Shown here: positions 1 to 9,667 of the stretch, piece after piece
How the letters are laid out: the number at the start of each line of letters is the position of its first letter
How positions within the stretch are numbered: the first letter of the stretch is position 1
NCBI GenBank assembly: GCA_013396995.1
Contig: VWZP01002573.1
Location: 121,023-185,022, forward strand
Origin: Dicaeum eximium
Taxonomy: Eukaryota > Chordata > Aves > Passeriformes > Dicaeidae
DNA length: 64,000 bases
Reading direction: 5' to 3'
Notes under the pieces: generated by a model
Databases searched by the model: none
What the model was told of the DNA's origin: nothing
The model's input: only the letters and a program-made list of their open reading frames with translations
Made by a program: the position numbers and the translations under genes

Positions 1-155
1 GCACAGATGAGGCAGGCAGTGGTGCAGTTAAAGAAATTCAGGATTCCTGCCACGGCCACGCTGATGTCGGTGTTGCTGGGGTGGAGGTTGAGGGTGGTGA
101 ACCTCTGGAGCTGCAGCTTCAGGAACTCCTCTGGAGCCACTCTGAAGTGAGGAAC
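1..155 (-). CDS. GRIK4: GRIK4 (GluK4/KA1) coding exon, partial: residues 116 to about 166
   Basis: This exon encodes part of the amino-terminal domain of the kainate receptor subunit GluK4, a plasma-membrane ion-channel subunit that needs GluK1-3 partners to form functional channels. The minus strand reads VPHFRVAPEEFLKLQ at the start and later LHPSNTDISVAVAGILNFF, which matches GluK4 rather than GluK5. An N-C-T glycosylation sequon follows (FNCTTACLIC). The acceptor is a pyrimidine-rich tract ending ctcag just above position 155, and the exon begins in phase 0 with GTT, fitting the GAG end of the exon at 3696. The reading frame is open to position 1, so the exon continues outside the window. 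Compared with the mammalian protein as I know it, a few conservative changes are seen (for example K to R after HF, and F to L in the FQFQ stretch). Identification is firm; the downstream end is not visible. Confidence 0.96.
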
Positions 156-757
156 CTGAGCATGGGGAGGAGGAAAGAAAATATAATTAAGGAGGAAGTA
201 GAAATAAAAACAAGTAAATCTGCGATAAGGGCCTGTGGTGTGAAACGCACAGCGGGCACAAAGTGGAATATCCCAATAAAACTGCAGAAGCATCGCTGGA
301 GTCAAGAGGGGAGGGTGGGATTCGTGCAGCAGCAGAGGAAAATAATTATCCCAGCAACGAAAAGCCACGGGAAGGAGTGAATCAGGAAAAGTCTTGCTGA
401 GGCACTCAGCGAAAGGCAACAGGGGCTGTGATTACAGCACAGGAAACCTTCCCCGTGAGCTCAGCCTAGTTAGGCGGGGCACAAACTGTGGCTAGGCCCA
501 GCCTTCCTTTGGGGGGATGCTGTGCAGGGGCACAGGGCATCAGCCAGGCTCTGTGCTGGGGGTCCAGCCCTGCTGCTCACAGAGGTGCCACCAGGTAATT
601 AATTAGCAGAGATGAAGGCAAGAACGAGATGACCCCAGGCTGGCGAGGCTGGGCAGAGGAGGAGCAGCTGCAGCAGCCAGAAACTTTGGGCATTTCTCAT
701 CTACAGGAGGCCAGACAGGGCTGGAACCACCGGTGCTGGCAATGCTGGGCTTGTCAT
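156..757. other. GRIK4 intron, no recognised element
   Basis: Intron sequence between the exons at 1-155 and 3696-3793, next to the acceptor of the former. Apart from the pyrimidine-rich acceptor tract above 155 I see no coding potential and no repeat I can name. Confidence 0.5.
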
Positions 758-1147
758 TGGTCCAGCACTTTGTACATTTGAAAAAGGTTTATTTAAAACC
801 TTATCAAAAGTTACAACACGAGACTGAATAAAGACAATGAAACTCGGTACCGGCAGCAAGGTATGCCCCACCCTGTGCTCACCCACACAACGGCTGTTCC
901 ACCTTTTAACCCTTTGGCCCCTCCCCAGGTTCTGTCCATCAACTCCTTCCTCTCTTCCCTCCTCTTCCTGACATCCGGATTGGAGCTCAGCTGTTGCCAT
1001 AGTAACAAGCCGACCCTCCCAAATGCCCCGAACTGCCCCGAAAAAAAAAAAAAAAAAGGAAACATATCTATAAAACTTCAAAACTTCTCTTACATAATGT
1101 TTACCCTCTAATTGTGAGAGTCAGCTGTTCAATACTCATTTATCACA
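758..1147 (-). mobile_element. Solo LTR, family A, copy 1 (minus)
   Basis: Read on the minus strand this 390-bp segment starts TGTGATAAATGAG and ends GGACCA. It carries a TTAAAAGG TATA-like box and AATAAA (in TTTAAATAAACC) near the 3' end, an LTR layout. It is the inverted, diverged counterpart of 2146-2543. A run of 17 A's (about 1041-1057) interrupts its centre. No retroviral coding sequence adjoins it. Boundaries rest on comparing the two copies; no target-site duplication is evident. Confidence 0.65.
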
Positions 1148-1327
1148 GCCGGGATGCTGCTCCATGGGGAATTTCGGGAGCTGGGAAGCCGCAGGGTTCC
1201 CTGTGAGGCTGCACATCCTGCAGACCACGGATGGAAAGGGTGGGCACACACACACCGAGCCCAGACACCAGCCAGATTAAGAGAGGCAATGTTGTTTTTC
1301 TTCTGCTGGGTGAATTCTTTTTGGAAG

Positions 1328-1870
1328 TGAGAGGAATGAGGGGTTTGTCTTTACAAACAAACTGTGGGTCTGCTGGTAGGCAGAACCAGCACTGAGAGAG
1401 AAAAGAAACAATGGGAAGGGTTCCACTGATGGATGAATGGAAATAAAGATATTTGCCTTTACAAACAAACTGTGAGTTTGCTGAGAAATGAAATTGGATG
1501 TTGGAAGATGAAAGAAACAATGGGAAAACCATAAATTCCATGAGAATTAAAAGTTAAAAGGGAGGGTTATACATTAGAGGGGAATCTCAGGTATCAGTCT
1601 GAACCTCTCAAGTACCTCAGCCAGTGGGGAAAGTGAGAGGGAAATGTGGCTGGGAAATTGGGATAAAAAGGAGGAAATTGGGATAAAAAGGAGGAAATTG
1701 GGATTAAAAGGAGGAAATTGGGATAAAAAGGAGGCTGTGTCCTCCAAAAATCGGAGAGACCCCAGGGGAATGGCCCATGGCCTCTGCCTTTATTGGAATA
1801 AAGTTCCAGCACTCCTCTGTCTCCTTTTTGGACATGAACCTCTGGTGGTTGTGGGTTAATTTTCCTGCCA
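1328..1870 (+). mobile_element. Solo LTR, family B, copy 1
   Basis: This 543-bp element begins TGAGAGG and ends CTGCCA, and is flanked by the same 4 bases, GAAG, at 1324-1327 and 1871-1874: an apparent 4-bp target-site duplication. It matches 9802-10347 and 36230-36775 in inverse orientation. Four tandem 20-bp units containing GGATAAAAAGGAGG (about 1660-1735) look like multiplied TATA-type boxes and are followed by AATAAAG near the 3' end. The sense strand was assigned from this order. A 4-bp duplication would fit a class I (ERV1-like) LTR; that is inference. Confidence 0.75.
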
Positions 1871-2145
1871 GAAGAAACAGAAGTCGGGGAAAGGGAAACA
1901 CCTGCCACAGCTTTGTCAGGAGGTGTCAGGGCCTCTCTCTGCTCCATTACTGGTCCTTCCGAAGGCTGCTGGAGCTGTTGGCCAGCAAAGGGGCACTTAA
2001 GGAGTAATCAGCTGCTGTCTGCCTTGATTCCAGCCCTCACCCAAAGAGAGAAAAGCAGATTTCTGTAAGCAGAGCAGACAGGGCAGCTCCTCACAGCATC
2101 CTGATCACTCCTGGGCTGATCCAGAGCCAGCCTGGGGCTTGGAGA
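1871..2145. other. Unassigned DNA between LTR copies
   Basis: About 275 bp between the family B LTR and the plus-strand family A LTR. No reading frame or repeat is recognised. Confidence 0.4.
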
Positions 2146-2543
2146 TGTGTTAAATGAGGATTAAATTGTTGACTCTCACAATTAGAGTGTAAATATTATG
2201 TCTGTGCTAAGAGAAGTTTTATAAATGTTTCCCCTTTTTCCTTTTGTTCTCACGGGGCAGTTCGGGGCATTTGGGGAAGTCGGTTCGTTGCTATGGCAAC
2301 AGCTGACCTCCAATCAAAGTGTCAAAAAGCGATTTCCACCACTGAACTGCGAAAAAGGAGTCGATAGGCAAAACTTCAGGAGGGACAAAAAGGTTAAAAA
2401 AGGGGAACATCCATTTTAAAGTCGAGCACACGGTGGGGAATACCTTGCTCCTGGTACCTGTTTCATTTTCTTTATTCAGTCTTCTGTTGTAATTTTGGAT
2501 AAAGTTTTTAACAAACCTTTCGAAATTTTAAAAGTAAAGATCA
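2146..2543 (+). mobile_element. Solo LTR, family A, copy 2 (plus)
   Basis: Starts TGTGTTAAATGAG and ends AAAGATCA, 398 bp. It aligns along its length with the reverse complement of 758-1147, sharing the actctcacaattagag block, the ggggcagttcggggcattt block, a CTATGGCAACAGCTGA block, and the tail with TCTTTATTCAGTCT. The polyadenylation hexamer is degraded to AACAAA. Its inverted relation to copy 1 means the pair are two independent solo LTRs or a rearranged pair, not the two ends of one provirus. Confidence 0.65.
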
Positions 2544-3695
2544 TTTTTCACAGAGAGAAATGCAGGCACAGGGGAAGGAATCCACCCCCAGATGGGCTCC
2601 CAGAGCTGAGCACAGATCCCTGTTCAGCCCTGGCTTTCATCCCCAAAACCCTCCTCTCCTTCCCAAGAGCTCTGTCCCCGTGCAATTCCCCTTTCTGGAC
2701 AGGGAAAGGGATTTTTTGGGCATGAGAGGGGTAACACAGGGCAGGTTCATCCCCCAGAACATCAGTGACTCCAGTGGTGCTCCCTTTGCTGAGGGGTGGC
2801 TGCAGGCACAGGGGGCTCTGCCTGGGCTCTGTGTCCCTTTGGCATGGGGTGGCACCAGCTGATGCCCCTGGGATGTAAATCCCAGGGAGTTCTGCAGGTT
2901 TGCACCCTGGGGAGGGCAGCCCAGAGAACCAAACACCTCTGAGGGCACCAGCACTCACCTCTCCTTTCTGAAGTAAAAACAAAGCAGGAGTCTCAGATCA
3001 GAGACCCAGAACAAATTGGAATTTCAGAGGAAAAACACTCGCAGAGCTGCCTTTTCTGTTATGGACATGTCCAGGACATTTAGCAAGAGAAAACACCACA
3101 AACACCCCCAGGAGACCCCTCCTGCTGCAGCCCCGTGCATCAGGGCTGGCAGATCCCTTCCATCCCTTCCATCCCTTCCACACTCCAGGAACAACCAGCA
3201 CTCATTTGTGAATGCAAATTATTTACAGTGCTCAGTCCCAGCCTCCTCTGCTGGGCTCCAGAGAGAGCCACTAAACGGCTGAGAGATGTTATCTGCCTTT
3301 AAAGGGATGAACTCTGAGAAGAGAACTCAATTTCTCCTCCGGAGAGCAGAGCCAGATCAGTGCAGGATGGTTCAAGGTTTATAAAATATTAAACCCAGCA
3401 CACAGTTTGGGCACAGATTAAAAAAAAGGGGTCGAACAGCAGTGAACATAAAGCTTCCCAAGTGCTTGCACAAAGTCACAGCAGCAGATTTGGGTTTGCA
3501 CCCACCAGGGGTTTGCACCCCTCATCAGTGGGGATGTGGCTGTGCTGGTGAGGAATGAGGGGAGCTGGAGCCAAAGGGGATGCAGAGAGGGAAAGGGAGG
3601 CAGAAAGAGGGATAAAAAGGAGAAGGAAGACATTTCAGACGTCTGTGCATTAGGAGGAGGGGGATGAACCATCACAAAGGAGCTCCTGCACTCAC
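2544..3695. other. GRIK4 intron, no recognised gene
   Basis: The only structure seen is a short tandem of CCATCCCTT-type 10-mers near 3158-3181. The donor GTGAGT of the exon above lies at its upper end. Confidence 0.5.
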
Positions 3696-3793
3696 CTCTT
3701 TCTCCCCGCAGATGTTGCTGATGATCGAGCTGGAGGCTGGGCTGGAGGAAGGTCCCAGGACTCCCACCACGCCTTTGGGGAGAATCTGGCACA
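3696..3793 (-). CDS. GRIK4: GRIK4 coding exon: residues 83-115
   Basis: A 98-bp internal exon of the GluK4 amino-terminal domain. It completes a split Met codon (A|TG) and reads CQILPKGVVGVLGPSSSPAS, then SSIISNICGEKE. The VLGPSSSPAS and ICGEKE segments are a hallmark of the GluK4/GluK5 pair; SSSIISN rather than GluK5's SASTVSH points to GluK4. The acceptor is cccacag after a CT-rich tract (just above 3793) and the donor is GAG|GTGAGT (3695-3694). The acceptor is phase 1 and the donor phase 0; both match the neighbouring exons exactly. One difference from the mammalian sequence I recall is Gly for Ala in GVVGVLG. No break or frameshift is present. Confidence 0.97.
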
Positions 3794-5019
3794 CTGTGGG
3801 CATCAGAGAGAGGGGACAGAGGTCAGAATTCACCCCAAATTCCAGCAGGCAGTCGTGCTCACGGTGCCTGCTGCACCTCAGTGAGGACACAGCTCCTTCA
3901 CACAACACCCTCTGCATTCCCATCCCCCAAATCCCTCCATTCCCCCTGAGGCACTGTCACCCTGCCTGTGGCACTCTCCATCTTCCCCCAGACTTCTAAA
4001 ACCCCACCTAAACTCTCCCCAAAACCCCAGAATCTTCATCTCTGGCCCTCTCTTGTACCACCCCTTTCTGTCCCCAGGACAGAAACATGAACTAAACTTT
4101 ATGGAAGATGCAACACACGGCAGTGACCTGACTCCAAAACATCAAACAGACTTGTAGAAATTTCTCCCCTCATCTTTGCAGAGTCCAGTGGTAAAAACAA
4201 GGATTTCATTGCTGGTTTTCATTTGTTTTGTGTTGTTTTCTTCCTGGCAGTAGTAAAATCCTCTGGCTCCCTGCCATCAAGGTTAGCAGAACCATAAAAA
4301 AACACCTGACAAACTGAAGAAGTTAAACTGCAACCCTTCTTTTGGTCCTTTTAATTCACAGCACAAATCCAGCTGGATTTCACTCCCAGGAGCAGCCCAG
4401 CTGGTGTCTGCATCACTCAGAACCCTTCCTGCAGAGCAGGAAAAACCTCCTGAGCTCCAAAAGCCTCCTCAGAGCTGGCCACAGCTCCTTCTGCAACGCC
4501 ACACTTGCCTCAGCATCCTCACACACTCAGCTTTTTTCCCCAGACAAAGCCACATTTGCTCAACTGGAATCTTTCTGAAGAAATTGGATACTGAAGGGGA
4601 GGAAGGAGGCATCAAAAGGGAGAAAAAAAGGCACCAAAACTCTTAAAAGTTCTGGCCAGGGCAAGCTCACAACATTTCTGTGCGGGAAAACCAAATCACT
4701 GCATCGCAAAGCTGAGATTTTAAAGATAGGCTGCCTCCTCAAACCTGCCTCTTCTCCTGGCTTGCACCTCAGAGCAGCTCTTGTGAGGGTTGTGAAGAGT
4801 TATTTGAGCTGGAAAAATTCAAATCTGAACATTTTTTTTGGTAGTAAAACAAATTAATCATCAAAACTGCTGAGCTACAGATCAGGGCAGGGGTTTTAGC
4901 GACTTGGAGTCTTTAAATCAAGGCTGGAAGTGGAATAAAAGCTCACTGTGCTTGGGGCGGTTTTAGAACAGCAACTTTGGGGTTGAGTGTGGGGTTTGGG
5001 AAGTGAACATCTCCAGTTT
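3794..5019. other. GRIK4 intron, nothing recognised
   Basis: Intron between the exons at 3696-3793 and 12395-12559. It contains the acceptor tract just above 3793. No repeat or coding signal is identified in the rest. Confidence 0.5.
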
Positions 5020-5174
5020 CAGTTTTCCCAGAGAAGCTGTGGCTGCCCCTGGATCCCTGGAAGTGGCCAAGGCCAGGCTGGACAGGGCTTGGAGCAGCCT
5101 GGAAGTTGTCCCTGCCCATGGGAACAAGATGATCTTGAAGGTTCTTGCCAATCCAAACCCTTCTGTGATCTCTG
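5020..5174 (+). mobile_element. CR1 LINE 3'-end fragment
   Basis: Carries the characteristic CR1 tail in order: CAGAGAAGCTGTGGCTGCCC, GGATCCCTGGAAGTG, AAGGCCAGGCTGGACAGGG, GTCCCTGCCCATGG, then GATGATCTTGAAGG and CCAATCCAAACC. This is a 5'-truncated copy, the usual form of CR1 in birds. It is antisense to GRIK4. Confidence 0.9.
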
Positions 5175-6929
5175 GCCTTAGAGTCCTGAAGCCTCCACAG
5201 CCTCACAGCTGGAATATGAGGCCCAAATCTCATTTAATTTGTCACTTTGGAGAATTGGTTTTGCTTCTCTTTTGAAGGAAAAACTCCTTATCCTCCCCAG
5301 TCCCCGCTGATTGCTCCGACTTCTTACAGAAAGTGCTCATGAAATGCAAACATCTCCTCTTGGGTTTTCCTTCCTTCTGAGCTCCCTCACCCTCCAACAA
5401 CTCAATCTCCTATGGAATGAGGGATATTTTCCTGCAGCATCTTCAAAGGAACCCAGGGCTTGCTTTTCCTCCGTGCTTAAAAAATTTACAGCCACTTAAA
5501 CCTCTCCAGAAGATCCTTTTAAATAAGGAGCAGCAGCACTTTGAAAGCCTTGCCTGCTGTCTCAGCAGCGCTCATCAGTCCCTCTCAGCTCTGACACTCA
5601 GCATCCACGGGGAAGGAGCTGCTCCAAGCCCTCCCTTATCCACAGGTCACCAGGACAAAATTCCTGGGGGAAATTTCCACAGTTTTCCCTCGTGCCGTGC
5701 AGGGGAAAGTTTGGTGAGTGATTTTCTCCTCGTGCCTGCTAGCTGGAGCAAAAAGTGGGTTAAGCAGCCATAGCAACGGAGTTGCAACAACTGGAGGAAG
5801 TAAAAGAGCTGGCTTATCACTACCAGGGGGAAACATCCACAAAAATGAAGGAAAATGAACGGAAACAAAGTGGAGGTGCCCGAGGCAAAGGTTTTGACCA
5901 CATTTGGAAAGCTCCTCTTGTAATCCAAGCACATTTCTGATTTCAGAGTGTTTCCTGATGCTGTCAGGTCTCCACAGGGAGGAAAGGCTCGACCTTGCTG
6001 CTGCCATGGGCATCCAGACAAGCACTTGAGGATGTACAAATGTTGGTCCTGTACCCAAAATCCCCCTGTGAGAATCACAGGGACAGAACTGTGGATCATG
6101 ACAGACCCCTGCCCCTCCAATCCCTTCACATTCCAACACCTGGGCACCAAAAAGCTGTGGGCTGTGCAGGGCCCTTTGTGGGTGCTGCAGGCTCCAGCAG
6201 CTCCGAGTTTCTGTCCCAATTCTGATGTTGTTTAGAATTCAGGGTCTCAGGAATGCTGGACACTGAAGTGGCATCACTTTTAGAACCTCTCTGCCATGGG
6301 CACCTCTGACCATCCCAATCAGGTGTGTTCAGGGCACAGGAACCCCTCCTTCTGTACAGCAGGGCAGCCTCCAGTCACTTCCATGAGTTTATTTGTGAAT
6401 TAAGTCCAGGTTTGGACACTTGGGACACACCAAGATATTTTTTAGAAGAAGGCAGAACTGCAAGGTTGTATTTGAACATGAAAAAGCACAATAAATGAGT
6501 AGCTCTTGATGATAAATGTATGCACATCCCTCAGACACGGTCAGAGCATCTTTCCTCAGATCCCAGAGCACCTGGAAAACATTTCCATGAATCCTCCCCT
6601 GTTCAAAGCAGGGCTGGAAGCTCCCTCCAGAGCGAGGATCCACCCCCGGGGCAGAACCATCTCCTTCAGAGCACACAGACACCTGAGCAGGGTTCCAAAC
6701 AGAATGCACAGAAGATTCCTGCCTCTAATTCAAAATAAACCAGCAGGGAAGGTGTGGAAACACCTCAGCAGCTCCCTGATTGCAAAACACAGCTGAGATC
6801 TCCAGGGACAGGGACTGGTCAGGGGATTCTCAGACAGAAAACACCGACTGCAAAAACTGAAGGAGTTCTAGAGATGCTCCTGGAGCATCCCTTGTGCTTC
6901 CTGACAGGAACGGCAGTCACAGAGGTCTG
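5175..6929. other. GRIK4 intron, nothing recognised
   Basis: I see no repeat family or exon. Overlapping ORFs on both strands around 5636-6235 have no recognisable protein sequence. Confidence 0.45.
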
Positions 6930-7505
6930 GAGAGGTTGGGGATGCCCTGGAAGTGTCCAAGTGTTACCCCACATCTCAGGGGTCACCAATTGTTCCTGTT
7001 GGAGTCCCCTCGGGGTGAATCAGGGCTCCTGACTCCAATATCAGAAGGTTTCTATTATTTATTAATTATTTATTAAAATGACTCCATTGCTCAGAAGGAT
7101 TTGGGCTATTTCTGCCCAGGTACAGAGCTGGCATCTTGCCCCTTCCAGCTCCATACCCAAAGTGCAAGAATGCCAGAAAATGTTTACAAAGTCAGAGAGA
7201 GCAATTCTTTATATCACAGGTTGGGAAAAGCAAACCACATCTCCCATATCAGAGACAGGCAAAGGAATGCATTTTGTCCTTGAAACACACACACAGGGAT
7301 TGAAATCTGCAGAGAAAAAAGAGCTTTCCCATGGAAGGATAAACTCAGCAAGTTTGCATCCAAGAAACTTCTAAAATGTCCAGTGACATCCAAGGCCAGG
7401 TTGGATGGGGCTTGGAGCAAGATGGGAAATGTCCCTGCTCACGGCAAGGCGTGGAACAAAACCATCCTTAAGGTCCCTTCCAACCCCAACCATTCCATGA
7501 TTCCC
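6930..7505 (+). mobile_element. CR1 LINE fragment split by an LTR
   Basis: The left part (6930-6961) ends CCCTGGAAGTGTCCAAG. The right part (7389-7505) resumes with TCCAAGGCCAGGTTGGATGG and ends with the CR1 tail AAGGTCCCTTCCAACCCCAA and CCATTCCATGATTCC. The sequence joins seamlessly when the LTR at 6962-7388 and one copy of TCCAAG are removed, so the LTR is younger than this CR1. Confidence 0.88.
6962..7388 (-). mobile_element. Solo LTR, family C, copy 1, with perfect 6-bp target duplication
   Basis: A 427-bp element inserted in CR1 sequence, flanked by TCCAAG at 6956-6961 and 7389-7394. Read on the minus strand it begins TGTCACTGGACATT, has a GATATAAAG TATA box, AATAAATAATTAATAAAT as the polyadenylation region, and ends GGGGTAACA. 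A 6-bp duplication is typical of betaretrovirus-like (ERVK) LTRs, so that class is inferred. Its sense matches GRIK4 transcription, and it lies between coding exons 2 and 3. No internal retroviral genes remain. Confidence 0.88.
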
Positions 7506-7833
7506 TGATAACCAGAGCAGGCTGAAACACGGATGTCACCCTGAGTTTCAGCCTTCTGATGTTTTAATTTTTGGGGTAAAGCTTCTCACGAGGTTTTTCT
7601 GTAAACACGCAGATATTTTCTAACTGTCCTTTTGTTTTTCATTCCTTTCTCCTGGGAGGAGAAAGGTTTGATGAACTTTTTCATTGAGCAGTGGGGTTGG
7701 AGAGGTGGTGACCTTTCTCCAATCTCCATTCCCAAAACTCTATATAATACAAAAATCAAAATAAAGTTCTCTCTTCTCCACCTTTTCCCGGGCTGAAGTT
7801 TGCTGTGTTTCTGTAATCTCTACTGTGACACAC
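7506..7833. other. GRIK4 intron, nothing recognised
   Basis: Short intronic stretch between a CR1 and a small tandem repeat, with no signal I can name. Confidence 0.4.
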
Positions 7834-7962
7834 GAAATCCCCCAGACCAGTGGGACAGGTAAAAAAACACCACCACAAAATCCCCCAAACCAGTGGCACA
7901 GGTAAAAAAACACCACCACAAAATCCCCCAAACCAGTGGCACAGGTAAAAAAACACCACCAC
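7834..7962. repeat. 43-bp tandem repeat, 3 units
   Basis: Three head-to-tail units of 43 bp, each containing ACCAGTGGCACAGGT followed by seven A's and CACCACCAC. The first unit differs slightly (AGACCAGTGGGACAGG); the second and third are nearly identical, pointing to recent slippage or unequal exchange. Confidence 0.9.
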
Positions 7963-8251
7963 GTCACTGAAAGAACCCTTTGAAATATCCGTGGGGATAA
8001 ATCAAAATCTCCAATTCTCCAGCTGCTCGCTCCTGACCTGCCCCGGGGCGTTTGGATTCACAACAAAGAGGAGCTGAAAAGGCTGAGGAGGCCAGAGGGG
8101 ACAGGGTGACAAGCAGGGAAATCTGTCCTGCCCTTGCATCAAAAGGAACGAGGTGGTTTAGATAAAGACATGATTAAAGAAGTCATTTTGGAGCTGCACA
8201 AAAGGAGCTGGAACATCAAACACAAAGAGGGAACAGGTTTGCCTTGAAACA

Positions 8252-8280
8252 GCCAAAAAAAAAAAAAANTTCCTGAAAAC

Positions 8281-8309
<29 letters not shown>
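8252..8309. repeat. A-rich run containing one ambiguous base
   Basis: Two A homopolymers separated by a short ttcctgaaaac segment. A single N at 8269 suggests the assembler could not settle the homopolymer length. Confidence 0.85.
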
Positions 8310-8313
<4 letters not shown>

Positions 8314-8498
8314 CTCTGCTCACAACTTCTCATTGAAAAATCACACAGAAACAGCCAAAGTTTGAGTTCATTCCTATCTAAAGCTGGAATAGCAAACCAG
8401 GCTCGGATTTTACCTGCTGGAGCAGTTCAGAGTTTGGGGCTCTCTTACATTTAAACACCTGAGTCAGGCAGAAGGGAAAATGGGAGAAAAACAGCTCC

Positions 8499-8675
8499 AA
8501 AAATAAAATAAAATAAAATAAAATAAAATAAAATAAAATAAAATAAAATAAAATAAAATAAAATAAAATGCAAAATAAAATAAAATAAAATAAAAATGTA
8601 AAATGTAAAATAAAATATGCAAAATAAAATAAAAATGCAAAATAAAATAAAATAATGCAAAATAAAATAAAATAT
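8499..8675. repeat. AAAAT microsatellite with degenerate tail
   Basis: About 14 perfect AAAAT units up to about 8568, then the same motif interrupted by GC and TGTA variants. The A-rich strand is plus. Apparent long Phe/Ile/Leu-rich ORFs on the minus strand here are artefacts of the pentanucleotide. Confidence 0.95.
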
Positions 8676-9667
8676 TAAAAAAGCCCTGACTCCCCAAATA
8701 AATACCTTAACTCCCCAAAATTCCTCCTATTCTCTATAAAATATGTGGTGTAATCCCAGCACTCCCAGATCTGTCAGCTGAGCACAGAGCTGTGGTATCT
8801 AAGAGTGAATCAAAGGGTGTGAAATGTGAGAACAGTATTAAACAGCTGTAAACAGCTTTGCAGTCACAGGTTAAAACATCTCAACAGTTTTTATTAATAT
8901 TGTGTGTCATAACAAAAACCAGCAACGTATTGAAGCATTTGAAAGCCATGAAAGCCTTGAAATTTAAGTTCAGGGATCTGATTTTCCTCTGCCACCAGGA
9001 TAAATCAAGAATAACATCAGTGACATTAATAGCAGAGTCATACAGAATTCAGATTATTCCTTTTCTAAGAAAAGCTTCCAGACATTTTTTTCACCTCTGA
9101 AGAAAAGGCAAACAACACACTGCAAAATTCACCAAAATCGAGTCAATTTGCTCCAATTTCTACTCTAAAAATCCAACTAGAGAAAACAAAGAAAATCACC
9201 CCAAGGTGAAAACTGGAAATGGGAGATGCCCCTTCCTCACTTGTCCAGTTTCCAATTTCTCCCCAAACATTTGCTGAAATCAACAATTTCTTGCAGAATA
9301 TTTCATTCTCAGCCAATTATTATTCCTCTGCTGGAGAAAGCTTCCAAGAGGAGAATTCCTGAGCAGTGTCACAGGCTAAAAACAGGGCAGAAATCCCTCT
9401 CCTGATCCTTACAGCAGCTCTGGGGTCACTGCAATCAAATCTGTTTCCCAAACAAAGTTACAGGCCAGGAATTTATGAGGAAGGAACATTTATAAGGAAG
9501 GAACAAAATTTGAGGATTAATATTTATGAGGAAGGAACAAAAATTGAGCTTAAAATGCCGCTGGGACCTTCAAACACAAAGAAGGCTGAGGAAAATAAGG
9601 AATTTTCTTGGTTTTTAGGAGTCTTGCAGGGAGATTTGGGATATGTAAGGGGAAAATTGGGAATGTG
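8676..9667. other. GRIK4 intron, mostly featureless
   Basis: AT-rich intron. A short imperfect tandem of TTTATGAGGAAGGAACA occurs three times around 9470-9542. Nothing else is recognised. Confidence 0.45.

Noticed and set aside
1..155. Assignment to GRIK5 (GluK5) instead of GRIK4
   Set aside because: The residues at LDDPMECSRGERLSI, SSIISNICGEKE and LHPSNTDISVAVAGILNFF fit GluK4 and differ from GluK5 at many positions.
1934..1990. Possible tRNA-like or SINE segment between LTRs
   Set aside because: No A/B box promoter pair or cloverleaf could be traced.
758..2543. A complete provirus with paired LTRs
   Set aside because: The flanking LTRs are inverted rather than direct, the interval is 1 kb, and there is no gag, pol or env reading frame.
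8451..8697. Hydrophobic Phe/Tyr/Leu/Ile-rich minus-strand ORFs
   Set aside because: Translation of the AAAAT microsatellite, not a membrane protein.
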